NCBI GenBank assembly: GCA_964514105.1
Contig: CAZEPJ010000002.1
Coordinates: 124,001-188,000 of the forward strand
DNA: 64,000 bases
Direction of reading: 5' to 3'
Source of the DNA: CAZEPJ01 sp964514105
Lineage (GTDB): Bacteria; Desulfobacterota; Desulfocorpusculales; Desulfocorpusculum
Positions 41,973 to 48,916 of this stretch are shown one piece after another (the first letter of the stretch is position 1; each line of letters begins with the position of its first letter). A program made the translations under genes and the position numbers. The notes beneath the pieces were generated by a model. It was given only the letters and a program-made list of their open reading frames with translations, had not been told where the DNA came from and ran no database searches.

Positions 41973-42092
41973 GAAAAAACTCCAGGAAAAACGGCCGGCA
42001 GCAGGGGGGCGGCCGGTGATGGAGCAAAGGAGGGCAGACGTGCCCGAATCAGCGTCCCGAGGGACTCTCTGTGTCCCGCCATGGGGCCGGGG

Positions 42093-42192
42093 NNNNNNNN
42101 NNNNNNNNNNNNNNNNNNNNNNNNNNNNNNNNNNNNNNNNNNNNNNNNNNNNNNNNNNNNNNNNNNNNNNNNNNNNNNNNNNNNNNNNNNNN
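42093..42192. other. Assembly gap (100 Ns)
   Basis: A run of exactly 100 N characters marks a scaffold join of unknown true length. Linkage between the left and right halves of the window rests on scaffolding only. Confidence 0.99.
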
Positions 42193-42234
42193 TGAAGCCC
42201 CCTTGCCCCGTGCTGGGCCCTGGAGGACCTCGCC

Positions 42235-42612
42235 GTGGGCCCGGCGCCCATGTCGAACGAGGAGTTGGAGGCCATCCGGGGGCACGGCCTCTCAGCCATC
42301 ATCAACGTCTGCGCGGAATACTGCGACCTGCTCGAGATCTGGGCGGCCCGCGGGTTCGAGGTCCACTACCTGCCCGTGGTGGACGAGAACGTTCCCCCCG
42401 AGCAGGAGCTGAATGGGTCGCTGGCAAAGGGCAAGAAGGTGCTGGTCCGGTGCCGATTCGGCATCGGCCGCACCGGGAACTTCGTCACGGTGTATCTGCT
42501 TGGCAAGGGGTACAGGGGCCGGGAGAGCAAGCGGCTTCTGAAGGCTTGCAAGGCGGGGGCGACGAGTCCTGCCCAGCGGCGCCCCTTGCGAAGACTGGAG
42601 AAGCTTCGGTAG
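42235..42612 (+). CDS. Dual-specificity/tyrosine phosphatase-like protein beside the gap
   Basis: A 125-residue product with the CX5R loop VRCRFGIGRTGNF; the His usually before the Cys is Arg. The N-terminal part (MSNEELEAIRGHGLSAIINVC) matches small archaeal/bacterial dual-specificity phosphatases. The stretch between VVDENVPPEQEL and the loop is shorter than usual, so a small internal deletion is possible. GTG at 42235 has GGAGG 8 bases upstream; residues before it (CWALEDLAVGPAP) also look coding, so the real N-terminus may run into the gap. Confidence 0.62.
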   Translation: MGPAPMSNEELEAIRGHGLSAIINVCAEYCDLLEIWAARGFEVHYLPVVDENVPPEQELNGSLAKGKKVLVRCRFGIGRTGNFVTVYLLGKGYRGRESKRLLKACKAGATSPAQRRPLRRLEKLR

Positions 42613-42642
42613 CGGGTGGGCGGGGAGTGAAGGCCGAGTGGT

Positions 42643-43182
42643 TCAGGTCCGGCCCTGCCCCGGGGTAGCCTTTCTTTCGGGCTCCCCGGCGTCCAACAGC
42701 CTGTACACCCCCTTGAAATAGGGAAGCCTGCGCTTGACCCGTCCGAACAGGAGCCGGGAGGTCACGTAGCAGACCAGGAACGCCGCCACGTAGTTCACCG
42801 CCTCGGAAGCACCCGGAAGCGGCGCGCCCACCTGGGGCCAGTTCTCCTGCATCCACTCCAGGGCGAAGAAGATGGGCCACAGGGACGCCGCAGACAGGGC
42901 GGCCTTCTGGAAAAAGAGCCTCCCGAAGGCGTCGTTGGCCTCCCGGTTGATGAGCCGGTAGCTCGAGCGATCTCCGGCCTCCAGGGCGTTGTGCGAGACC
43001 CGGTGGAGGCGTGCCACCTTCTCGCCCAGCTCATGGAGGTGCCTGCGGTTGACCCGATACGCCACGGATACGGTGAACTCTCCCACCACGGTGGCCATCA
43101 GGGCCAGGACCAAGGTGCCCGCGAGGCAGTCCAGGAACGGGATGCCGGTGAGGGAGTAAGCCGCCAGGAGAGGTCGGTCCAT
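42643..43182 (-). CDS. TMCO1/EMC3 (DUF106)-like membrane protein
   Basis: A 179-residue protein with one helix near residues 15-40, a charged helical pair (about 42-95: YRVNRRHLHELGEKVARL, DRSSYRLINREANDAF), and further helices around 97-115 and 130-150. This order resembles the YidC-related DUF106/EMC3/TMCO1 insertase family, better known from archaea and eukaryotes, but the match is by layout rather than by sequence signature. It is 99 bp downstream of a TauE-type exporter on the same strand, separated by a strong hairpin. Confidence 0.6.
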   Translation of the reverse strand: MDRPLLAAYSLTGIPFLDCLAGTLVLALMATVVGEFTVSVAYRVNRRHLHELGEKVARLHRVSHNALEAGDRSSYRLINREANDAFGRLFFQKAALSAASLWPIFFALEWMQENWPQVGAPLPGASEAVNYVAAFLVCYVTSRLLFGRVKRRLPYFKGVYRLLDAGEPERKATPGQGRT

Positions 43183-43219
43183 GGGGAATCCGGATGGGTC
43201 CTGCGGGGGGCCGGGATTG

Positions 43220-43253
43220 CTCCCGCCCCCCGGCGCTGGCCGGGGGGCGGGAG
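43220..43253 (-). terminator. Strong GC hairpin, probable transcription stop or mRNA end
   Basis: Two perfectly complementary 15-base arms (43220-43234 and 43239-43253) with a 4-base loop lie between the TauE-type gene and the DUF106-like gene. There is no T tract, so a Rho-independent role is uncertain, but the stem is the most stable in this part of the window. Confidence 0.5.
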
Positions 43254-43281
43254 AGACCTTGTGACCTGCCCAGGGCCCGGA

Positions 43282-44529
43282 TCACATGGGCACCCAGGCC
43301 TTGCCGAAGAAACCCTTGCTCAGGTACCCGATGCCCACGTACAGGGCCAGGACGATGAACAGCCTCTTGAGCCAGATCTCGGGGATGTATTTCTGGGTCC
43401 TCGGCCCGATCATGGAGCCCACGAAGACACCCACGAGCTGGATCCCCACGAGGCCCCAGTCCATCCCGGCGCCCGCCACGTTGATGTACGTCGTGATGCT
43501 CGTCACCATGCTGATGAAGACGGCCAGGGCCGAGGTCCCGGCCACCACGTACATGGGCAGGCCCACGAGGCTCGTCAGGTACGGCACGTACAGGAACCCG
43601 CCCCCCACGCCGATAAACGCGGAGATGGCCGCGATGACGATTCCTCCCAAGAAGGCCCAGATGGGGCTGAAGGAGAACTCGACCCCGAAGAAGGTCATCT
43701 GGACCTTGGTCAGGCCCCAGGCCTTGACGGCGACCCCCTGGCTGCCCACGTCCTTCTTCTCCTTGACGCTCTTCTCAAAGGCCTGGGCGGCGGCCTTGGC
43801 CTCCTTCTTCCCGGCCTGCCCCTTGGGGGTGGTCTCGTAGAAGAGCACGATCCCCACGACGAGCACAAAGACCCCGAACCATCCCTGGTACTGGCTGAAG
43901 CTCACCTTGCCCCCCGTGAGCGATGCCGCCAGGAACGCCCCCACGATCGATCCGATCCCGAGGGCCAGCCCCAGGGGCCAGGACATGCGCCTGGCCTTGA
44001 GGTAGTTAAATACGCTGATGAGGGACGAGAGCCCCACCAGGAACTGGTTGGACGTGCGGATGCTGTCCGTGAGGGTCTTGTTGAGGCCGGGGGCCGTCTT
44101 GCCGAAGCCCCGGGCGTAGTCCCCCAGCCCGTACACGGTCATGTGGCCCACCCCCGCCATGATGCCGCCGAAGGCACCCACGGTGGAGAAGATCCAGCCC
44201 ACCCAGGTGGCCCAGAGGATGGCCAGGATGTAACTCACCTGGGGTGCCCCGGGGATGCCGAACACGCCCCTGGGCGCCTGGGGGTCGATCTGGCCCTTCT
44301 CCTTGCCCAGGGGGGCCTTGGCAACCTCCTGCCCGAGCTTCCCTGGAAGGCCCAGGTCGCTGCCCACGGCCTTGGGCTTCTCCTGGGCCGGCTTGGCCGC
44401 CGCGGCCTGCCCGGCGGCCGGCGGGGCCGACTGCTGGGCTGCGGCGTCGCCCGCCCCTGCCACGAGAAGGGCCATGGCGAGCATGGGGGCCCCCAGCGCC
44501 AACTTCCACGCGATTCCTCTCCGCTTCAT
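43282..44529 (-). CDS. TauE/SafE-family anion exporter with periplasmic N-terminus
   Basis: A 415-residue membrane protein. A signal peptide (cleavage near GDAAAQQ) and an Ala/Pro/Lys-rich periplasmic stretch of about 70 residues precede a TauE/SafE domain made of two four-helix repeats. Typical loops are GGIMAGVGHMTVYGLGDYA and AAISAFIGVGGGFLYVPYLTSLVGLP, separated by a charged cytoplasmic linker (about 225-265). The family exports sulfite, sulfonates or related organic anions. Nearby molybdopterin reductase and YeiH genes support a sulfur-oxyanion substrate. The ATG at 44529 follows GAAGGAGG. Confidence 0.87.
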   Translation of the reverse strand: MKRRGIAWKLALGAPMLAMALLVAGAGDAAAQQSAPPAAGQAAAAKPAQEKPKAVGSDLGLPGKLGQEVAKAPLGKEKGQIDPQAPRGVFGIPGAPQVSYILAILWATWVGWIFSTVGAFGGIMAGVGHMTVYGLGDYARGFGKTAPGLNKTLTDSIRTSNQFLVGLSSLISVFNYLKARRMSWPLGLALGIGSIVGAFLAASLTGGKVSFSQYQGWFGVFVLVVGIVLFYETTPKGQAGKKEAKAAAQAFEKSVKEKKDVGSQGVAVKAWGLTKVQMTFFGVEFSFSPIWAFLGGIVIAAISAFIGVGGGFLYVPYLTSLVGLPMYVVAGTSALAVFISMVTSITTYINVAGAGMDWGLVGIQLVGVFVGSMIGPRTQKYIPEIWLKRLFIVLALYVGIGYLSKGFFGKAWVPM

Positions 44530-44598
44530 ACGTTCCTCCTTCTTAGTGGATTTGACGTATCGCCTCGCGGGCTGGCCCGGACGGCCTTCCCGTGGAGA

Positions 44599-44994
44599 TC
44601 ACGTCGGTGGCTCCACCGTCCCCGGCGTCCCGCGACGCAGCGGGACCGACCGGATGACCTCCTCCAGGTCCTCGATCCCCGCGGGCTCTGGCAGGACCGC
44701 CCGCACCTCTCCGCCCAGGGCCTCCCGAACCCGTGACACCGCCCCCACCCCGGCGGTCAGCACGATCTGCCGCCCGCCCATCCCCGCGGCCCGGAGGGCA
44801 TCCAGCCGCTCCTGGGCGCTCTCCCCGTGGCGCCCCCCGCTGACCAGCACCAGATCCGGCCAGTGGCCGCGGAGCCACGCCATCGCCGCCTGGGCGTCCC
44901 CGAACGCCACCACGTCGTCCCCGTGGGCGCTCAGGACCCGCTGGGCCAGCAAGCGGAAGTCCTCATCTTCCTCGACGATGAGCAAGAGGGCCAT
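44599..44994 (-). CDS. Degenerate receiver (pseudo-receiver) protein
   Basis: A 131-residue protein with the start of a CheY-like fold (LLLIVEEDEDFRLLAQRVL) and the helix-strand spacing of a receiver. The strand that should end in the phosphoacceptor Asp reads DLVLVSGGRHG, so that Asp is missing, and the conserved Lys region reads AVLPEP. It therefore cannot be phosphorylated in the standard way and may act as an adaptor. Start chosen at ATG 44994; ATG 45003 is in frame. It lies 69 bp before the exporter gene on the same strand. Confidence 0.68.
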   Translation of the reverse strand: MALLLIVEEDEDFRLLAQRVLSAHGDDVVAFGDAQAAMAWLRGHWPDLVLVSGGRHGESAQERLDALRAAGMGGRQIVLTAGVGAVSRVREALGGEVRAVLPEPAGIEDLEEVIRSVPLRRGTPGTVEPPT

Positions 44995-45172
44995 GGATCC
45001 CATCCGTGCAGGACGATGACAGACCCCAAGCCCATAAACAAAATACATGCCAGGAGCAACCAGAAGGGCCAGGGCGGGCGCTTTTCCGCGGGTGGACCCC
45101 CGCTTGGCCGGCAGCGGCGTCGAACCCTGGGCGCCAAGACCGCAAGAAAACCATTGCGGGCCGCAGGGAAGG

Positions 45173-46603
45173 TCACTCCGAGGAGGGCGGCGCAGGCTCT
45201 TCTCCGGGGGGGAGGGCCCCGCTTCGGTGCCGGCCGGTGTCGATGTCATACCTGCGCAGGAGCTGCTGGAGCGCCTGGCGCTCCAGGCCCAGTCGCCGGG
45301 CGGCCCGGGTGACGTTCCCCCTGTCCTGAGCCAGGGCGTTGTTCAGGAACTCCTCGTTGAACTGGGCCAGGATCTGCTCCTTGGCATCCCGGTACCGAAG
45401 GTGGTAGAGGTGGCTGGCCACGGCAGGCCTTACCCGGTGCTCCAGGCCCAGTGCCCCGGGCTGCACCGCTTCGCCACGGGCCATGATGGCGCCCCGCCTC
45501 ACGGTGTTCTGCAGCTCCCTGACGTTGCCCGGCCAGCGCTCCCGGACCAGGAGATCCAGGGCGTCCGGGGAGAGGTGCAGTCCCGGCCTCCCCAGATCCC
45601 GGGCGTAGGCCTTGAGGAAATGATCAGCCAGGATGGGGATGTCGTCCCTTCGCTCCCGCAGGGGCGGAAGGGCGATGGCGATCACATTGAGCCGATAGAA
45701 GAGGTCCTCCCGGAACAGGCCCTCGGCCAGCCGTCGCCTCAGGTCCCGGTTGGTGGAGGCCACCACGCGCACATCCACTCGAATCGTCCTGGGATGGCCC
45801 AGGGGCTTGATCTCCCGTTCCTGGAGCACGCGCAGGAGCTTGGCCTGCAGGCTCAACGGAAGCTCCCCGATCTCGTCCAGGAAGATGGTCCCCCCGTGGG
45901 CCTCCTGGAACAGCCCTCGTTTGTCGGCCTTGGCGTCCGTGAACGCCCCCTTGGCGTACCCGAACAGCTCGGTCTCGAGCACGCTTTCCGGGAGGGTGGG
46001 GCAGTTGACGGCCACGAACGGGCCGTCGACTCTGGGAGAAAGCCGATGGATGGCCCGGCACACCAGCTCCTTTCCTGTGCCCGACTCCCCGGTGACCAGC
46101 ACCGTGGCGTCGGTCTTGGCCACGGTCTGGATGGTTTCGAAGATCTCCCGCATCCTGACGCTGGTCCCCACCATGTCCTGGAAGACGGCGCGCTCCTGGC
46201 AAAGGCGCCGGAGCGTTCGGTGTTCGTTGAGCAGGCGCCGGTACTCCATGGCCTTCTCCAGGGTGATGAGGAGCCGCGCCGCGTCGAACGGCTTGGTCAG
46301 GAAATCGTAGGCCCCCCCCCGAATGGCCTCCACGGCCAGCTCGATGACGCCGTAGGCCGTCATCATGACGACCACGACCCCGGGGTCTGCCGCCTTGATG
46401 CGGCCCAGAAGCTCCATGCCGTCCATGTCCGGCATCTTGATGTCCAGGAGGGCCACATCCACCTGGCCCCCGGAGAGGATCTCCAGTGCCCGTCCCCCCG
46501 AAGGGGCGGAGAGGATGTGCCATTGGTGCTCGGCGGCGACCGTCCGCCGGATCAGGGAGAGCATATCGGGCTCGTCGTCGACGATGAGCAGCGTGGGATT
46601 CAT
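45173..46603 (-). CDS. Sigma54-dependent NtrC-family response regulator
   Basis: A 476-residue activator. Receiver (1-120) with acidic pocket VDDEP and phosphoacceptor Asp54 in LLDIKMPDMDG; AAA+ domain with Walker A GESGTGKE, the sigma54-contact loop GAFTDA (consensus GAFTGA, Asp for Gly), Walker B GGTIFLDEIGE and the sensor region RVVASTNRDL; C-terminal Fis-type helix-turn-helix (NVTRAARRLGLERQALQQLL). It is co-translated with its kinase (ATGA overlap). A -24/-12 promoter and dyad in the divergent region at 48.6-48.8 kb make the reductase operon its likely target. Confidence 0.92.
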   Translation of the reverse strand: MNPTLLIVDDEPDMLSLIRRTVAAEHQWHILSAPSGGRALEILSGGQVDVALLDIKMPDMDGMELLGRIKAADPGVVVVMMTAYGVIELAVEAIRGGAYDFLTKPFDAARLLITLEKAMEYRRLLNEHRTLRRLCQERAVFQDMVGTSVRMREIFETIQTVAKTDATVLVTGESGTGKELVCRAIHRLSPRVDGPFVAVNCPTLPESVLETELFGYAKGAFTDAKADKRGLFQEAHGGTIFLDEIGELPLSLQAKLLRVLQEREIKPLGHPRTIRVDVRVVASTNRDLRRRLAEGLFREDLFYRLNVIAIALPPLRERRDDIPILADHFLKAYARDLGRPGLHLSPDALDLLVRERWPGNVRELQNTVRRGAIMARGEAVQPGALGLEHRVRPAVASHLYHLRYRDAKEQILAQFNEEFLNNALAQDRGNVTRAARRLGLERQALQQLLRRYDIDTGRHRSGALPPGEEPAPPSSE

Positions 46604-48132
46604 GACGCCTTTCCCCCCCCGGTCATTCCGGCCCGGCCAGCGGGCAGCAGCACCGTGAAAGTGGAGCCCCGGCCCGGCTCGCTCTCCACCCGGATCTCGC
46701 CCTGGTGGTCCTTCACGATGCCGTAGCTGACCGAGAGGCCCAGGCCGGTCCCCAAGCCGGTGGGCTTGGTGGTGAAGAACGGGTCGAAGATCCGATCGAG
46801 GATCTCCGCCGGGATGCCGCCGCCCGTGTCCGCCACGGACGCCAGGATCGCGCCCCGATCCGGATCCGCCACCGTGGTCACGACGATCCGCCCCGGCGGC
46901 GTGATGGCCTGGCGGGCGTTCATGATCAGGTTCATGAACACCTGCTTCATCTTGTCCCCGTCGGCGGTCACGCGGGGGAGCCGGGCATCGAGATGCTCGT
47001 CCACCTGGACGCGGTCCACCAGGAACTTGCCCTTCACCACGGACAGGATCTCCCGGAGCAGTTCGTTGAGATCCACCGGGCTCTTGCTCGTGCCCGTGGA
47101 GCGGGAGAACTTGAGGAGGTCCTCCACGATCCTCTTGCACTGCACGGCGTGCTTCTCGATGATCTTGAGATCCGTGTGGACCTGGGAATCGGGCCGGACT
47201 TCCCGCATGATGAGCTGGGCATATCCCAGGATGAGCCCCAGGGGGTTGTTGATCTCGTGCGCCACGCCCGCGGACAGCTGCCCCAGAGAGGCGAGCTTGT
47301 CGGCCTGGAGGAGCTGCCGCTCCATGTCGCGCCGCAGGGTGATGTCCTTGACGGTCCCCTCCAGGCCTTCCCATTGACCTCCGGCGCCCCTTCGAACCGT
47401 GGCGGACAACAGGGCGACGGCTTCCCGGCCGTCCGCCCGTCTCACGGTGACCTCCATGTCCTTGACGAAGTCCCGGGCCCGGAGTTCGCCTCGCAGGGCC
47501 GCTCCCCCATCCGCACTGAGGAACTCGCCGAACAAGTCCCGCCCCGCGATCTCGGCCAGCGCGCCGACGCCCAGCAGGGCGCATCCCGCCGGGTTCACGT
47601 CCCGGAGGCGCCCCTGGGCGTCGCAGATGAAGAGCATGTCCTTGGAGCCCTCGAACACGCGCCGGTACTTGGCCTCGGACGCCGACAGCTCCCTCGTGCG
47701 CCCCTCGACGATTCGCTCCAGGTCTGCGCTGAACCGCTTGATCTCCTCGTGCGCGCGTTCCAGGGCGGCCTTGTCGTCCTCCATCTGGCGGTAGGCCAGG
47801 TACACTTTGCTGGAGAAGAGGGTGATGGCCCCCACCAGGACGAAGGAGAGCGTGTTGAGCGATCCGCTGACGGGGCGGATGAGGACCCAGGTGGCCCCCA
47901 GGCCCACGGCCTCCAGAAAGTAGCGGATGAGATGCCCCCCCGAGCGGGACAGGGAGAAGAAGAGCAGACCCCATGAGAACCACAGGAGATAGGTCCAGAT
48001 CAGGTGCTGCGGATCCCTCAAGTGAAGCCATCGGGCGTGCCGAACGCACGAAATGGACAGCGCGATCATGACGGCGGAGCCCGCCACATCGACCAGCCGC
48101 ACGGGAAAAATGGAGAGGGACTCGGGATTCAT
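46600..48132 (-). CDS. Membrane-bound PAS sensor histidine kinase
   Basis: A 510-residue kinase. Four N-terminal membrane helices (about 12-32, 42-62, 67-85, 92-112) with short loops suggest sensing within or near the membrane. A coiled linker, a PAS domain (about 155-280), HisKA with SAGVAHEINNPLGLI, and HATPase (NLIMNARQAI, DTGGGI, GLGTGLGLS) follow. It overlaps both its neighbours by 4 bases: the membrane protein upstream and the NtrC-type regulator downstream. The three form one regulatory unit. Confidence 0.9.
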   Translation of the reverse strand: MNPESLSIFPVRLVDVAGSAVMIALSISCVRHARWLHLRDPQHLIWTYLLWFSWGLLFFSLSRSGGHLIRYFLEAVGLGATWVLIRPVSGSLNTLSFVLVGAITLFSSKVYLAYRQMEDDKAALERAHEEIKRFSADLERIVEGRTRELSASEAKYRRVFEGSKDMLFICDAQGRLRDVNPAGCALLGVGALAEIAGRDLFGEFLSADGGAALRGELRARDFVKDMEVTVRRADGREAVALLSATVRRGAGGQWEGLEGTVKDITLRRDMERQLLQADKLASLGQLSAGVAHEINNPLGLILGYAQLIMREVRPDSQVHTDLKIIEKHAVQCKRIVEDLLKFSRSTGTSKSPVDLNELLREILSVVKGKFLVDRVQVDEHLDARLPRVTADGDKMKQVFMNLIMNARQAITPPGRIVVTTVADPDRGAILASVADTGGGIPAEILDRIFDPFFTTKPTGLGTGLGLSVSYGIVKDHQGEIRVESEPGRGSTFTVLLPAGRAGMTGGGKAS

Positions 48133-48599
48133 GGGGGCCCGCCGTCGGCCTCCCGGCGAAACCGCCTCAGGGCCAGATAGAGCAGCCCCATGGCCGGGAC
48201 GCACGTGAGGTGGTCCATGCGAAGGAAGATGTACAGGTAGGGGAGGCTCGCCCGATCCCACACCAGGCGCCGGGACCACCCCGATCCCACGAAGGCGTCC
48301 TCGGCAAGTCGATGGTCCATGATGTGGCCCCAGATGGCCCCCGCGTTCCAGAGGATGAAGAACAGACAACTCCACTGGATCATTCGCCAGCCGGGCCTTT
48401 CGATGAGGCGGTTCTTGCGCAGCCAGAAGATCATGGTCACCATGCTCATAAGGAAGAAGACGTGGGCGATCTGGTGGGCGTAAAGCCCCTCCGGGGCCGG
48501 GTGCACCTGCAGCGCCCACGCGGGCCCCGCCCCCAGAGGCCACGCAACGATGACGGCCCAGATCGCAGGTGCAAACCTGGACTTGCAGGAACCGACCAT
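48129..48599 (-). CDS. Small membrane protein co-encoded with the sensor kinase
   Basis: A 156-residue protein with a signal-like first helix (cleavage near PAWA), then two helices (about 44-60 and 72-92) and a hydrophobic C-terminal segment. Its layout continues the topology of the kinase N-terminus, and both carry a similar aromatic IWGH/WTYLLW pattern. The stop overlaps the kinase start (ATGA). It probably forms the sensory membrane part with the kinase. Family not recognised. Confidence 0.68.
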   Translation of the reverse strand: MVGSCKSRFAPAIWAVIVAWPLGAGPAWALQVHPAPEGLYAHQIAHVFFLMSMVTMIFWLRKNRLIERPGWRMIQWSCLFFILWNAGAIWGHIMDHRLAEDAFVGSGWSRRLVWDRASLPYLYIFLRMDHLTCVPAMGLLYLALRRFRREADGGPP

Positions 48600-48637
48600 G
48601 GCGCCACCCCCGTGTGCTTCATCGGGTTTGGGCAGGT

Positions 48638-48667
48638 ACTGTAGCGGGTTTGCACGCCGACGTGCAA
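48638..48667 (-). promoter_or_regulatory. Predicted sigma70 promoter of the membrane protein/kinase/activator operon
   Basis: On the minus strand TTGCAC (48667-48662) and TACAGT (48643-48638) are 18 bases apart. The -35 box is inside the dyad at 48650-48667, so the bound activator could repress its own operon, as in classic ntrBC-type regulation. Confidence 0.5.
48650..48667 (+). promoter_or_regulatory. Candidate upstream activator site (TTGCACG dyad)
   Basis: TTGCACG-CCGA-CGTGCAA is a perfect 7-4-7 dyad, about 130-150 bases upstream of the -24 element of the sigma54 promoter at 48798-48811. That distance is normal for enhancer-binding proteins. A second partial site, TTGCACGCAA, lies at 48728-48737, and another TTGCA at 48676-48680. 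Confidence 0.6.
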
Positions 48668-48796
48668 TCTTTTTGTTGCATCTGCGCGCCGGGGATGGGG
48701 GCCGATCCATCCCCAGCGGCCCAGTCGTTGCACGCAAGTTCCCGCGGGAGCCCGCAGGGGAGGCGCGCCCCGGGGGATCCTCCCCGGCAGGAAACG

Positions 48797-48812
48797 AGGC
48801 ATGTTCCTTGCT
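48797..48812 (+). promoter_or_regulatory. Sigma54 (-24/-12) promoter of the molybdopterin reductase operon
   Basis: AGGCATGTTCCTTGCT matches the sigma54 consensus, with GG at 48798-48799 and GC at 48810-48811 exactly 10 bases apart, and the usual TTGCT at -12. Transcription would start near 48823, leaving a leader of about 95 bases before the ATG at 48917. Confidence 0.68.
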
Positions 48813-48916
48813 GCACTTTCATCGACGCGCACCACGGCGGTCATTGGGGTGACCGCGGCCCCCGGGTGCGGGGGCCGCCGGGCCCGTCCCGCCATGAAAG
48901 TCCCAGGAGGGCCTCC

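Noticed and set aside
41890..42092. Basic plus-strand frame running into the assembly gap
   Set aside because: It is antisense to a strong predicted promoter and leader of the ATP-grasp gene and has no ribosome site or family pattern.
48650..48673. TTGCACG hairpin followed by TCTTTTT as an intrinsic terminator on the plus strand
   Set aside because: No plus-strand gene lies upstream for it to terminate; its location fits an activator site better.
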